Assembly (NCBI RefSeq): GCF_001514215.1
Contig: NZ_KQ948853.1
Span: 157,167 to 221,166, forward strand
Origin: Streptomyces bungoensis
GTDB lineage: Bacteria; Actinomycetota; Actinomycetes; Streptomycetales; Streptomycetaceae
Reading direction: 5' to 3'
Length of the DNA: 64,000 bases
Positions 24,997 to 34,600 of the stretch are shown here, in pieces. Position numbers and translations under genes: made by a program. Positions within the stretch are counted from its first letter, which is position 1; every line of letters starts with the position of its first letter. The notes below the pieces were generated by a model, which was given only the letters and a program-made list of their open reading frames with translations, did not search any database and was not told the DNA's origin.

Positions 24997-25223
24997 CGCC
25001 GGCCGGCGGCGACCGAGCGCAGCACACCCGCCCCGGCGACCAGGAAACCGACGGCCATGAGCATGCTCAAGCCAAACATGTACGTCGGGAAGGGCTTCGC
25101 CCCGAGGAACAGCGGGGCCACCGTGACGAGGGTGGCCACGGCCCCGATGAAGAACACCACGGCACCGGCCCGGATCAGTCCGTCACCCGGCCCGGCGGAA
25201 TTTGCTTGGGTTTTCTCTCGCAC
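24972..25223 (-). CDS. Small two-helix membrane protein
   Basis: 83 residues from the ATG at 25223. Two membrane helices, GAVVFFIGAVATLVTVAPLFLGA and YMFGLSMLMAVGFLVAGAGVL, joined by a short loop with KPFPT, and basic flanks. No enzymatic motif. The sequence and position next to a cold-shock-domain gene fit a conserved Streptomyces hypothetical. The last 25 bases overlap the end of the HAD gene on the other strand. Confidence 0.75.
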   Translation of the reverse strand: MREKTQANSAGPGDGLIRAGAVVFFIGAVATLVTVAPLFLGAKPFPTYMFGLSMLMAVGFLVAGAGVLRSVAAGRRQARDAGR

Positions 25224-25477
25224 CCCACCAGGGTAGTTCCCCGGGTGCCGCCGGTGCCGGGCCGGCGCCGGCGGACACCGGGACGAGACGCCGTACGCAC
25301 GACGGCCGAGTTCCCCTGCAGTCTCTTTGAGCCTCTGCCTTCACCAGCAGGTGCCGACTCCGTTTTCCGGGGTGATCGGCAGGGGAAAGCCCCAGTAATC
25401 TGATGGCAGGACGCTGGGGCCTGTCCCTTGGCAGCCTTGTCTGGGATGGCCCTACGGGAGCGGAAGAGGTGTGTGCT

Positions 25478-25861
25478 TTGCCGACTGGCAAGGTCAAATG
25501 GTTCAACAGCGAGAAGGGCTTCGGCTTCCTCTCCCGCGACGACGGCGGTGACGTCTTCGTCCATTCCTCCGTCCTGCCCGCCGGAGTGGAAGTGCTCAAG
25601 CCGGGCCAGCGCGTGGAGTTCGGCGTCGTCGCCGGGCAGCGCGGCGACCAGGCCCTCTCCGTGACCGTCCTCGATCCGACGCCCTCCGTCGCGGCCGCCC
25701 AGCGCAAGAAGCCGGACGAGCTGGCCTCCATCGTCCAGGACCTGACGACCCTTCTGGAGAACATCACCCCGCAGCTCGAGAAGGGCCGCTACCCCGAGAA
25801 GGCGTCCGGCAAGAAGATCGCCGGCCTGCTGCGCGCGGTCGCCGACCAGCTGGACGTGTGA
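25478..25861 (+). CDS. Cold-shock-domain protein with C-terminal extension
   Basis: 127 residues from a TTG at 25478 (GGAAGAGG eight bases upstream); a GTG at 25469 is an alternative. Residues 1-65 are a cold-shock domain: TGKVKWFNSEKGFGFLSRDDGGDVFVHSSVL contains both RNP1 (KGFGF) and RNP2 (VFVHSS). The remaining ~60 residues are an alpha-helical tail (ELASIVQDLTTLLENITPQLEKGRYPEKASGKKIAGLLRAVADQL) that ordinary 67-residue CspA proteins lack but one Streptomyces paralog has. It binds single-stranded RNA or DNA; the tail may mediate oligomerisation. Confidence 0.9.
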   Translation: MPTGKVKWFNSEKGFGFLSRDDGGDVFVHSSVLPAGVEVLKPGQRVEFGVVAGQRGDQALSVTVLDPTPSVAAAQRKKPDELASIVQDLTTLLENITPQLEKGRYPEKASGKKIAGLLRAVADQLDV

Positions 25862-25891
25862 CCCGCAGGCGGACCCGGCGTACCCGGCCCG

Positions 25892-26752
25892 TCAGCGGGG
25901 GAACGCGAGCGCACCCGGCTCGAGGGGCGGCACCAGCCCCTCGGCCGCCGCGCGGGTGAGCAGCCCGCGGACCGCCGCGTAGCCGTCCTCGCCGAGACCG
26001 GCGGTGAACTCGTTGACGTAGAGCCCGATGTGCTGGTCGGCGACGGCCGGGTCCATCTCCTGGGCGTGCTCCATGACGTACGGGCGGGAGACGGCCGGGT
26101 CGTCCCAGGCGGCCTGGACGGACGCGCGGATGGCGTCGGCGAGCCGGCCGAGCACGCCGGCGCCCAGTGAGCGCTTGGCGATGATCGCGCCCAGCGGGAT
26201 CGGCAGCCCCGTCGTCTGCTCCCAGTGCTCACCCATGTCGGCGAGCTTGTGCAGCCCGTAGTTCTGGTAGGTGAAGCGCGCCTCGTGGATGACGAGGCCC
26301 GCGTCCACCTTGCCGTCCCGCACCGCCGGCATGATCTCGTGGAACGGCATGACCACGATCTCCCCGACGCCGCCGGGCACGGTGTCCGCCGCCCAGAGGC
26401 GGAAGAGCAGGTACGCCGTCGACTTCTCGCTCGGCACGGCGACGGTACGGCCGCGCAGGTCGGTTCCCGCCTCCCGGGTCAGCACCAGCGGCCCGCAGCC
26501 CCGCCCCAGCGCGCCGCCGCACGGCAGCAGCGTGTACTCGCCGAGCACGTAGGGCAGCACGGCGTACGACACCTTCAGCACGTCGGACTCGCCGCGCTCG
26601 GCCATGCCGTTGGTGACGTCGATGTCGGCGAAGGTCACGTCCAGCGCGGGCGCGCCGGGCACCCGCCCGTGGGCGAGGGCGTCGAAGACGAACGTGTCGT
26701 TCGGGCAGGGGGAGTACGCGATCCGCAGGGACCGCTGCTCACTGGTCGTCAT
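25892..26752 (-). CDS. mqnD: 1,4-dihydroxy-6-naphthoate synthase, menaquinone (futalosine) pathway
   Basis: 286 residues. It catalyses the conversion of cyclic dehypoxanthine futalosine to 1,4-dihydroxy-6-naphthoate. The sequence has the periplasmic-binding-like fold of MqnD: AYSPCPNDTFVFDALAHG at the start, then DVTFADIDVTN, LLPCGGALGRGCGPLV, VAVPSEKSTAYLLFRLW, DAGLVIHEARFTYQNYGL (the catalytic His region) and LPIPLGAIIAKR. The ATG at 26752 overlaps the end of mqnB by 14 bases, so the two are translationally coupled in one operon with the DUF2771 gene. Confidence 0.95.
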   Translation of the reverse strand: MTTSEQRSLRIAYSPCPNDTFVFDALAHGRVPGAPALDVTFADIDVTNGMAERGESDVLKVSYAVLPYVLGEYTLLPCGGALGRGCGPLVLTREAGTDLRGRTVAVPSEKSTAYLLFRLWAADTVPGGVGEIVVMPFHEIMPAVRDGKVDAGLVIHEARFTYQNYGLHKLADMGEHWEQTTGLPIPLGAIIAKRSLGAGVLGRLADAIRASVQAAWDDPAVSRPYVMEHAQEMDPAVADQHIGLYVNEFTAGLGEDGYAAVRGLLTRAAAEGLVPPLEPGALAFPR

Positions 26753-27464
26753 AGGTGTTCCAACTCTCCAGAGCGGGCGCGAGCTTCCCGAAGCCCCCGG
26801 TGAGGGCGGCGAGGGCTTCGCCGATGCGCCAGGCGGCCCGGTCGCGCGGGCCGACCGGGTTGGAGACGGCGCGGATCTCCAGCACGGGCACCCCGTGCGC
26901 GGCGGCCGCCTCGGCGACCCCGAACCCCTCCATGCCCTCGGCGAGCGCCCGCGGGTGCCGCGCCCGCAGAGCGTCGGCGCGGGCGGCGGTGCCGGTCACG
27001 GTGGAGACGGTGAGGACGGTCCCGGTGCGGGCGCCGGTGGCCTCGGACACGGCCCGCACGAGCTGCCGCGGGGGCCGGTGGGTGACGGTCCCGAAGCCCA
27101 GCTCGGTGACCGGAACGAAGCCCTCGGCGGTCTCGGCGCCCAGGTCGGCCGCGGTGATCGCGTCGGCGACGACGAGCGAGCCGAGCGGCGCCCCGGGCGG
27201 GAAGCCGCCGCCGATCCCGGCCGAGACGACCAGGCCGTAGGGCCGGCCGGCGAGGGCGGCCGCGGTGAGCGCCGCGGCGGTGGAGGCGGCGGCGAGGGCG
27301 GGCCCGACACCGGCGGCCAGCAGGTCGTACCCGGCGGCCGTCCGCAGCAGGCGGGCCCCCGGCAGCCGGACCTCCTCGGCCGTGCCCGGGAACGCCCGTG
27401 CCACCGCGTCCCGTTCGGCCGGGACCGCGGTGGCCACGAGGATGCGTACGGCGGGCGTGGTCAG
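26739..27464 (-). CDS. mqnB: Futalosine hydrolase, menaquinone (futalosine) pathway
   Basis: About 241 residues. It removes hypoxanthine from futalosine. Nucleoside-phosphorylase-like fold: RILVATAVPAERDAVARAF at the N-terminus, GYDLLAAGVGPALAAASTA, LVVSAGIGGGFPPGAPLGSLVVADAI, and EGMEGFGVAEAAAAHGVPVLEIRAVSN, where the second Glu and the following strand form the base site. The start is uncertain: no ATG, GTG or TTG lies at the expected place, and a CTG at 27464-27462 overlaps the TGA of the upstream DUF2771 gene (CTGA). The end overlaps mqnD by 14 bases. A three-gene coupled operon is clear. Confidence 0.9.
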   Translation of the reverse strand: MTTPAVRILVATAVPAERDAVARAFPGTAEEVRLPGARLLRTAAGYDLLAAGVGPALAAASTAAALTAAALAGRPYGLVVSAGIGGGFPPGAPLGSLVVADAITAADLGAETAEGFVPVTELGFGTVTHRPPRQLVRAVSEATGARTGTVLTVSTVTGTAARADALRARHPRALAEGMEGFGVAEAAAAHGVPVLEIRAVSNPVGPRDRAAWRIGEALAALTGGFGKLAPALESWNTYDDQ

Positions 27465-27958
27465 GCCTTCTTCAGCTTGAAGGACCACAGGCCCTTGGCC
27501 GGGCTGGCGCCCATCTGGATGGAGACGGTGTTGGAGTCGCCCTGGGTGCCGTACTGGGCGTTGAAGAAGGCGCTGCCCGGGATGACGCGGTACGTCTTCT
27601 TGCTGGACTCGGTGAACTGGCGGCCGTTGACCAGGATCGTCCAGCCGGCGTCCGCGATCTTCGGGTCGACGCCGAAGCGGACGTTCTCGTCCTGGTCCAC
27701 CTTGATCGACTTGATGTCGCCGGCGTTCTTCGCGCACTTGGCGAGCGACTTGGCGTCCAGGGCCTTGCCGTCGTTGTAGCAGAGGGCCTCGGAGTTGACC
27801 GAGTCCTGGCCTACCGTGACCGTCGAGACAGGGGTCGGCTTGTCGCAGGCCGACAGGACGAGCAGTCCGGCACAAACGGCGCCGGCGGCGGCGACGGCTC
27901 GGCGGCGCCGCGCGGCGCGGTGTACATCAGCGGCTTCGCCGCGGGGCAGCGTGGTCAT
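27461..27958 (-). CDS. DUF2771 lipoprotein
   Basis: 165 residues from the ATG at 27958. A basic N-terminus and hydrophobic stretch AVAAAGAVCAGLLVLSAC end in a lipobox (L-S-A-C), so it is an exported lipoprotein. The mature domain (CYNDGKALDAKSLAKCAKNAGDIKSIKVDQDENVRFGVDPKIADAGW, then FNAQYGTQGDSNTVSIQM) matches DUF2771, which occurs widely beside menaquinone genes in Streptomyces. Function unknown. Its stop overlaps the putative start of mqnB, so it is the first gene of that operon. Confidence 0.88.
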   Translation of the reverse strand: MTTLPRGEAADVHRAARRRRAVAAAGAVCAGLLVLSACDKPTPVSTVTVGQDSVNSEALCYNDGKALDAKSLAKCAKNAGDIKSIKVDQDENVRFGVDPKIADAGWTILVNGRQFTESSKKTYRVIPGSAFFNAQYGTQGDSNTVSIQMGASPAKGLWSFKLKKA

Positions 27959-28020
27959 GGTCGAAGGCTATCTGGCACCCGCAGCCGCCCGCCCACGTGG
28001 GGTGCGGCGTGCCCGGTTCG

Positions 28021-29427
28021 TTACGCCACCCGCGCCCCGGCCCGGCCGCCGTGCCGGGCCGAGGCGAGCAGCCCGCGCAGCGTCGCCACCCAGCCGACGG
28101 CCACCAGCGCGGCGGCGACCACGAGGCCGGCGGTGCCGTTGAGCGGCATCACGATGCCCACCGCGCCGCCGAACACCCACGCCATCTGCAGCAGGGTCTC
28201 CGAGCGGGCGAACGCCGACGTCCGCACCAGCTCGGGCACGTCCCGCTGGATCAGCGCGTCCAGGGCCAGCTTGGCCAGCGCCTGCGCGAAACCGGCGACC
28301 GCGGCCAGGCAGGCCACCAGGAAGGCCCCGAAGAACACGGCGGCGACGACCGCCGTCCCGAGCGCGACGGCGACGACGGTCACGATGATGACCTCCGGCG
28401 CCCGCGACCTCAGCCAGGCCCCCACGGCCGTGCCCAGCGCGTTGCCGGTGCCCGCCGCCACGCCCACGATGCCCAGCGAGACCGCCGCGCTCTCGCCGGT
28501 CAGCGGGTGCTCGCGCAGCAGGAAGGCGAGGAAGAAGATCAGGAAGCCGGACAGGCAGCGCAGGGCGGCGTTGGCGCCCAGGGCATGGGTGACGGCCGGG
28601 CCGACGGTGCGCAGCCCCGGCCGCTTGACCTGCCGCTGCGCGCGGTGCGGGCCGTGCCGGTGCCGCTCGTCGGCCGCGAGCAGCGCCACGTCCTCACCCT
28701 TGGCGGAGTCCACCTTGGGCGGCAGGGTGAAGGACAGGAACGTCCCCCCGGCGAAGATCACGAAGGCGCCGTACAGCGGCCAGGGGTCCCCGAGCGCGTG
28801 CAGCCCCGCCGCGATCGGCGCGGCCACGCCGGTGGCCAGCAGCCCGGCGAGCGTGACCCGGGAGTTGGCCTTCACCAGGGAGAACGCCGGAGGCAGCAGC
28901 CGGGGCACGACGGCACTGCGGACCACGCCGTAGGCCTTGGAGGCGACGAGCACACCGAGCGCGGCGGGATACAGCTCCAGGCTGCCGGTCGCCACCGCCC
29001 CCGAGATGATCAGCGCGAGCAGGGCCCGGGCCAGCATGGCGCCGGCCATCGCGGCGCGGCGGCCGTGCGGGAGGCGGTCGAGGAGCGGGCCGATGACGGG
29101 GGCGAGGACGGTGAACGGGGCCATGGTGATGGCGAGGTAGAGCGCGACCCGCCCCCGGGCCTCGTCCGTCGGCACGGAGAAGAACACGGTGGAGGCCAGG
29201 GCGACGGTGACCATGACGTCCCCGGCGCCGTTCACCGCGTGCAGCTCGATCAGCTTGCCGAGCCCCGACTCGCCCGCGCCGTGCGCGTGCGTCGCCCGGC
29301 GGATGCCCCGCGCGGCGCCGGTCACCGGGAGGTGCAGGGCGCGGCCGACCGAGCGGACGGCACCGCCGACCCGGCCCGATCCGCCACCCCGAACGCTGCC
29401 CCTGTCCGTGGCTGCCACGTCGTTCAT
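28021..29427 (-). CDS. MFS transporter
   Basis: 468 residues from the ATG at 29427. About 12 membrane helices follow a ~60-residue basic N-terminal extension rich in Gly/Arg. Features include AVNGAGDVMVTVALASTVFF, ITMAPFTVLAPVIGPLLDRLPHGRRAAM (the MFS loop 2-3 motif D-R-x-x-x-G-R), and PFDA-like LALDALIQRDVPELVRTSAFARSETLLQMAWVFGG late in the sequence. The substrate is not evident. A cytoplasmic loop with DERHRHGPHRAQRQ lies between helices 6 and 7. Single gene, 62 bases upstream of the DUF2771 operon on the same strand. Confidence 0.85.
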   Translation of the reverse strand: MNDVAATDRGSVRGGGSGRVGGAVRSVGRALHLPVTGAARGIRRATHAHGAGESGLGKLIELHAVNGAGDVMVTVALASTVFFSVPTDEARGRVALYLAITMAPFTVLAPVIGPLLDRLPHGRRAAMAGAMLARALLALIISGAVATGSLELYPAALGVLVASKAYGVVRSAVVPRLLPPAFSLVKANSRVTLAGLLATGVAAPIAAGLHALGDPWPLYGAFVIFAGGTFLSFTLPPKVDSAKGEDVALLAADERHRHGPHRAQRQVKRPGLRTVGPAVTHALGANAALRCLSGFLIFFLAFLLREHPLTGESAAVSLGIVGVAAGTGNALGTAVGAWLRSRAPEVIIVTVVAVALGTAVVAAVFFGAFLVACLAAVAGFAQALAKLALDALIQRDVPELVRTSAFARSETLLQMAWVFGGAVGIVMPLNGTAGLVVAAALVAVGWVATLRGLLASARHGGRAGARVA

Positions 29428-29705
29428 AGTGCCCCGAGACCCCACCGGATAGTGCCCTTTGAAACGGAGCGAGTCGAAACGCCCCGAGGACCGGGTCCGG
29501 GCGCGGAGGCACGGCGGACTGTCCCCCACCACCGGCGACGGGGTAGCGTGCGTATCTCAGCCATAACGCACAATGGATGGCAGAGGTGCGTGCGCCCGAG
29601 TGCGCGGAACGCAGACGTCGATGCGGCCCCCAGGTCCGCTCCGTCCGCCCAACCGCCTAAGGCAGCCGCACTCATTGCAGACGGCGTAGGAGAGAAGCGA
29701 TACCT

Positions 29706-30632
29706 GTGAGCGCAGCGACAACGCGAAGCCGCACCCCCGACCGTCTGTGCGCCGAGGCCGTGGACCTCGCCCGCGCCGCAGCCGAGGAGGCCGCCGCCCC
29801 CGGCGTGGTCGGAGAGCACGTCGGCCTGGTGTCGGAGGGCGACCGTGTTGTCACGCACTTCTTCGAGTGCAAGGAGCTGGGCTACCGGGGCTGGCGCTGG
29901 GCGGCGACGGTGGCCCGCGCCTCCCGCGCGAAGATCGTGACCCTGGACGAGGTCGTCCTGCTCCCCGGTCCCGACGCCCTGCTCGCCCCCGAGTGGGTCC
30001 CGTGGAGCGAACGGCTGCGCCCCGGCGACCTCGGCCCCGGCGACCTGCTCCCCACCGACCAGGAGGACCTGCGCCTGGAGCCCGGCTACACGGGCGAGGA
30101 GGAGCCGCCGCCGAACTCCGTGGTGTCGCAGGAGATGGCGGCCCTCGCGGAGGCGGAGGACGCCGACGTGGCCCCCGGAGCGCCGGCCGTCCAGCCGACC
30201 GCCCCGGTCCGCGGCTCGATCGCGGCGGTGGCCGAGGAGCTCGGCCTGCGCCGCGCCCGGGTGCTGTCCCGCTACGGCCTGCACACCGCCGCCGACCGCT
30301 GGGAGGAGGCCTTCGGCCCCAAGACGCCGATGGCCCAGGCTGCCCCGGCCTCCTGCGCGAGCTGCGGCTTCCTCACCCCGATCGGCGGCTCCCTCGGCCA
30401 GGCCTTCGGCGTGTGCGCCAACGAGTTCTCCCCGGCGGACGGCCGCGTGGTCTCCCTCGCCTACGGCTGCGGCGGCCACTCGGAGGCGGCGGTCATGCCG
30501 AAGACCCCGCAGCCGGCCCCGCCCGTCATCGACGAGACCCGCGTCGACCCCTTCCCCCTCCGCCCGGCCCGCGACTCCGGCTCGGTCCCGGAGCCCGGCG
30601 ACGAGGAAACGGCGGAACTGGGCCACTCGTAG
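29706..30632 (+). CDS. DUF3027 protein
   Basis: 308 residues from the GTG at 29706. Conserved features of DUF3027: FFECKELGYRGWRWAATVARASRAKIVTLDEVVLLPGPDALLAPEWVPWSERL in the first third, the helical SIAAVAEELGLRRARVLSRYGLHTAADRWEEAFG, and a C-terminal zinc-ribbon-like region with CASCGF, CANEF and YGCGGHSEA. Probably a DNA- or nucleoprotein-associated actinobacterial protein; no biochemical function is established to my knowledge. It is followed by a 1-kb repeat-bearing gap. Confidence 0.88.
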   Translation: MSAATTRSRTPDRLCAEAVDLARAAAEEAAAPGVVGEHVGLVSEGDRVVTHFFECKELGYRGWRWAATVARASRAKIVTLDEVVLLPGPDALLAPEWVPWSERLRPGDLGPGDLLPTDQEDLRLEPGYTGEEEPPPNSVVSQEMAALAEAEDADVAPGAPAVQPTAPVRGSIAAVAEELGLRRARVLSRYGLHTAADRWEEAFGPKTPMAQAAPASCASCGFLTPIGGSLGQAFGVCANEFSPADGRVVSLAYGCGGHSEAAVMPKTPQPAPPVIDETRVDPFPLRPARDSGSVPEPGDEETAELGHS

Positions 30633-31675
30633 GCTCCGCGTGGGGCGGGGGCCGGCGACCAGCGTGGGTACCGGGCGCTGTCGGGCTGCTCTCCCGAGGG
30701 CGGTCCCGCCGGCGGGTGCGTCGCCCTCCGGCCGGTCTCCCGGGCGTGCCGGGCTCCTTCCGGCCCAGGTGTCCGGGCCGCCCCGGCCGGGCGGATCCAA
30801 CGGCTCGCGAAGGTCGTTCGGAGTCCGCTCCTCCGGGTCCGACCGGGCACGCACGACCGCCGCACCCGGGCGGCTCCCGCTGCCCGAAGGCCTGCGCGCG
30901 CCCTCGTGCGCGAGCGGGCCCGCAGCCTGACCGGCCGCGCGGTCCGGCACCGACCCGCCCCGGGCCCGGCCAAGCCGGCCGTGGAGGCCGGCCAGGCACG
31001 CGCGGCCCCCGTACGCGAGCCGGCCCGTGGCCGACTCGGTTGCGCGCGGCCCGCCCGCGGGGCGGCCCGGCTCCCGACCGGGACGGCCGAACCGGCACGG
31101 GAGCCGGACGAGCCGCACTCGCTGCCCCGTCCCCAGGCCGGTGATCCGAGGCCCTTCACGTGCTCGGCGGCCACGTCACTCACCCCAGCCGCCCAGGTGC
31201 CGGGCGGCCCCGTGCCCAAGCCGGTCCAGAGCCTGACCTGCCGGGCCGGTCCCAGAGCCCTGTCAGGCACTCGCGGCCCCCGTACGCGAGCCGGTCCCGT
31301 GGCCGACTCGGTTGCGCGCGGCCTGCCCGCGAGGCGGCCCGGGCCCTGACCGGGACGGCCGAACCGGCACGGGAGCCGGACGAGCCGCACTCGCTGCCCC
31401 GTCCCCAGGCCGGTGACCCGAGGCCCTTCACGTGCTCGGCGGCCACGTCACTCACCCCAGCCGCCCAGGTGCCGGGCGGCCCCGTGCCCAAGCCGGTCCA
31501 GAGCCTGACCTGCCGGGCCGGTCCCAGAGCCCTGTCAGGCACTCGCGGCCCCCGTACGCGAGCCGGTCCCCCAGCCGTCCACGCGCTCGGCACCCCCTGC
31601 CCGGCAGGGCTCGGGCTTCCGCCCGCCCGCCTCGCGCGCTGTACCTTCGTCCTCACGTCGACGAGGAGAGTGAAC
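30633..31675. other. 1-kb non-coding gap with long tandem repeats
   Basis: No gene is supported between DUF3027 and the sacsin-like gene. The right half is the 272-base tandem repeat described separately. The left part (about 30700-30990) looks like a more decayed relative of the same repeat. GC content is extremely high. Confidence 0.6.
30992..31571. repeat. 272-base direct tandem repeat, two full copies plus partial
   Basis: Sequence at 30992-31263 recurs at 31264-31535 with few changes and continues into a third partial copy to about 31571. For example GTGATCCGAG at 31141 corresponds to GTGACCCGAG at 31413, exactly 272 bases apart. The period is not a multiple of three, so it is not a coding repeat. 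The stretch from 31300 onward matches its counterpart almost base for base. Confidence 0.85.
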
Positions 31676-34600
31676 GTGAGCAAGTACGTGCGGCCGGCGG
31701 CCGAGGGCGCCGACCCCTTCGGCACCGCCCGTCTGCGGCGCGGGGTCCTCGACGCCTGGGCCACCAGCCCCGCCCGGTTCCGCGAGGACGCCAACGCCGA
31801 GGAGGACCTGGTCCTCGGCGGCTACCGGGACCGGCTCGTGGTCGAGCTGGCCCAGAACGCCGCCGACGCGGCCGCCCGCGCGAAGACCCCGGGCCGGCTC
31901 CGTCTCACCCTCCGCGACGGCGTCCTGGTGGCCGCGAACACCGGCGCCCCGCTGGACGCGGCCGGCGTCGAGTCGCTGTCGACCCTCAGGGCCTCCGCCA
32001 AGCGCGACGCGCACGACACCCACGGCGCCGTCGGCCGGTTCGGCGTCGGCTTCGCCGCCGTACTCGCCGTCACCGACGAGCCGGCGATCGTCGGCCGGCA
32101 CGGCGGGATCCGCTGGTCCCTGAACGAGGCGCGCGAACTGGCCGCCGACACCGCCCGGCACAGCCCCGGGCTGGGGGACGAGATCCGGCGCCGCGACGGG
32201 CACGTCCCGCTGCTGCGGCTGCCGTTCGCCGCCGAGGGCTCCGCCCCCGAGCCGTACGACACCGTCGTCATCCTCCCCCTGCGCGACGCCGCCGCCACCG
32301 ACCTCGCCGAGCGCCTCCTCGAAGCCGTCGACGACGCCCTGCTGCTCGCCCTGCCCGGCCTGGAGGAGGTCGTCGTCGAGGCCGGCGACTCGCCCCCGCG
32401 CACGCTGCGCCGCCGTACCGAGGGCGCCCTCACGATCGTGGAGGACTCGCGGGAGGGCACCACCCGGTGGCGTACCGCCGCCGCGCACGGGGCGCTCACC
32501 CCCGACCTGCTCGCCGACCGGCCGGTGGAGGAGCGCCTGCGCCCGCACTGGTCGGTGACCTGGGCCGTACCCGTGGACGAGCGGGGCGCGCCGCTGCGGC
32601 CGCGCACCACCGCCGTCGTGCACGCCCCGACCCCGAGCGACGAACCCCTCGGCGTCCCCGCCCTGCTCATCGCCTCGTTCCCGCTGGACACCACCCGCCG
32701 GCACGCGGCGCCCGGCCCGCTGACCGACTTCCTGGTGCAGCGCGCCGCGGACGCCTACACCGGGCTGCTGGCCGAGTGGCGGCCGGTGAGCGAGGGCGTC
32801 ATCGGCCTCGTGCCCGGGCCGCTGGGCAAGGGCGAGCTGGACGGCGCGCTGCGGCAGGCGATCCTGGAGCGGCTGCCGAGGACCTCCTTCCTGCCGCCGG
32901 CCCTCGACTCCGAGGGCGACGACGACCTGCCGGAGGCCCTGCGCCCCCGGGACGCCGAGGTCGTGGAGGGAGCGGGGGCGGACACCGTGCGGGTGCTCGC
33001 CGAAGCGCTGCCCACCCTGCTCCCGGCCGGCCTCGAGCGCCGCGCCGAGCTGCGGACGCTGGGCGTGGCGCGGCTCCCGCTCGCGGACGCCGTCGACCGG
33101 CTCGCCGGCCTGGAGAAGGAGCCCGGCTGGTGGTGGCGGCTCTACGACAGTCTCGCGGGAGTCGATCCGGACCGGCTGTCCGGGCTGCCCGTGCCGCTCG
33201 CCGACGGGCGGACCACCATCGGGCCCCGGCAGGTGCTGCTGCCCGCCCCGGACGGCGCCCGCCTCGACGCGGACGTGCTCGGCCGGCTCGGGCTGAAGGT
33301 CGCCCACGAGGACGCCACGCACCCGCTGCTGGAGAAGCTGGGCGCGCTGCCCGCGACCCCGCGCGCGGTGCTGACCACCCCGCAGGTGCGGGCCGCCGTG
33401 GCCGCCTCGCTGGACGAGGAGGGCGGGCGGCTCTGGGAGGAGGACGCCCCGGACGCCGAGGAACTCGCCGACACCGTGCTGGCGTTGGTGCGGGACGCGG
33501 GTCTGGAGCCCGGTGACGAGCCGTGGCTGGGCGCCCTCGCGCTGCCCGACGAGGAAGGGGAGCTCGCTCCGGCCGGCGAACTGGTCCTGCCCGGCAGCCC
33601 GTTCGCCCGGGTGATCCGGGAGGGCGAACTGGCCGCCGTGGACGCGGACCTGGCCGAGAAGTGGGGCGAGCAGCCGCTGACCGCGTGCGGGGTGCTCGCG
33701 GACTTCGCGCTGGTCCGCGCCACCGACGTCGTCCTCGACCCGGACGAACTGGAGCCCCGGGACGGCGACTTCGCCGAGCCCGACGACGCGGGGCTGCTGG
33801 ACGCCGTGGACGTGTGGAGCGAGGACGTCCTCGACCGCTTCCCGGACAGCCCGGTGCCCCCGGTCGCCACCGAACTCGTCGCCGTGCGCGACCTCGACCT
33901 GGTGGACGACGACCAGTGGCCCGAGGCCCTCGCCCTGCTCGCCCGGCCGCCGCTGCGCGACGCCCTGACCCAGCCGGTGCGGATCCTGCTGCACGACGGC
34001 ACGCACGAGATCGTCCGGCCGTACACGGCGTGGTGGCTGCGCGGGCACCCGGTCCTCGACGGCCGCCGCCCGGCCGGCCTGCTCGCGGCCGGCGGCGACC
34101 CGCTCCTGCGCGGCCTGTACGACGAGGCCGACGCCACCGGGTTCGGGGACGAGCAGGTGCTGCGCGCGCTGGGGGTGCGGACCTCGGTCGCCGCCCTGCT
34201 GGACGAGCCCGGCGGCGCCGCCGAGCTGCTGGACCGCCTCGCCGACCCGGACCGGCCGGTCACCGCCGCCCAGCTCCACGGGCTGTACGGCGCCCTGGCC
34301 GAGCTGGACCCGGATCAGGTGACCCTGCCGGACGAGCTGCGGGCGGTCGTGGACGGCCGGGTCGAGGTGGTGGACGCGGCCGACGCGGTGGTCGTGGACT
34401 CCCCGGACCTCCTGCCCTTCACCGCCGGTGTCCCGCTGCTGCCGGTCCGCCCCGCCCGGGCGGCCGAACTGGCCGAACTGTTCCAGGTACGGCGGCTGAG
34501 CGAGTCCGTCACCGGCGAGGTGCACTCCGAGGGCGCCGAGCACGACGTACCGGAGCCGGTGCGGGTGCTGCTCGGGCCGCGCACGCCCGAGACCTACGTC

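Noticed and set aside
31160..31675. Upstream extension of the sacsin-like gene through the tandem repeat
   Set aside because: The translation there is repetitive Pro/Arg/Ala sequence from non-coding repeats, and a good ribosome site marks the start at 31676.
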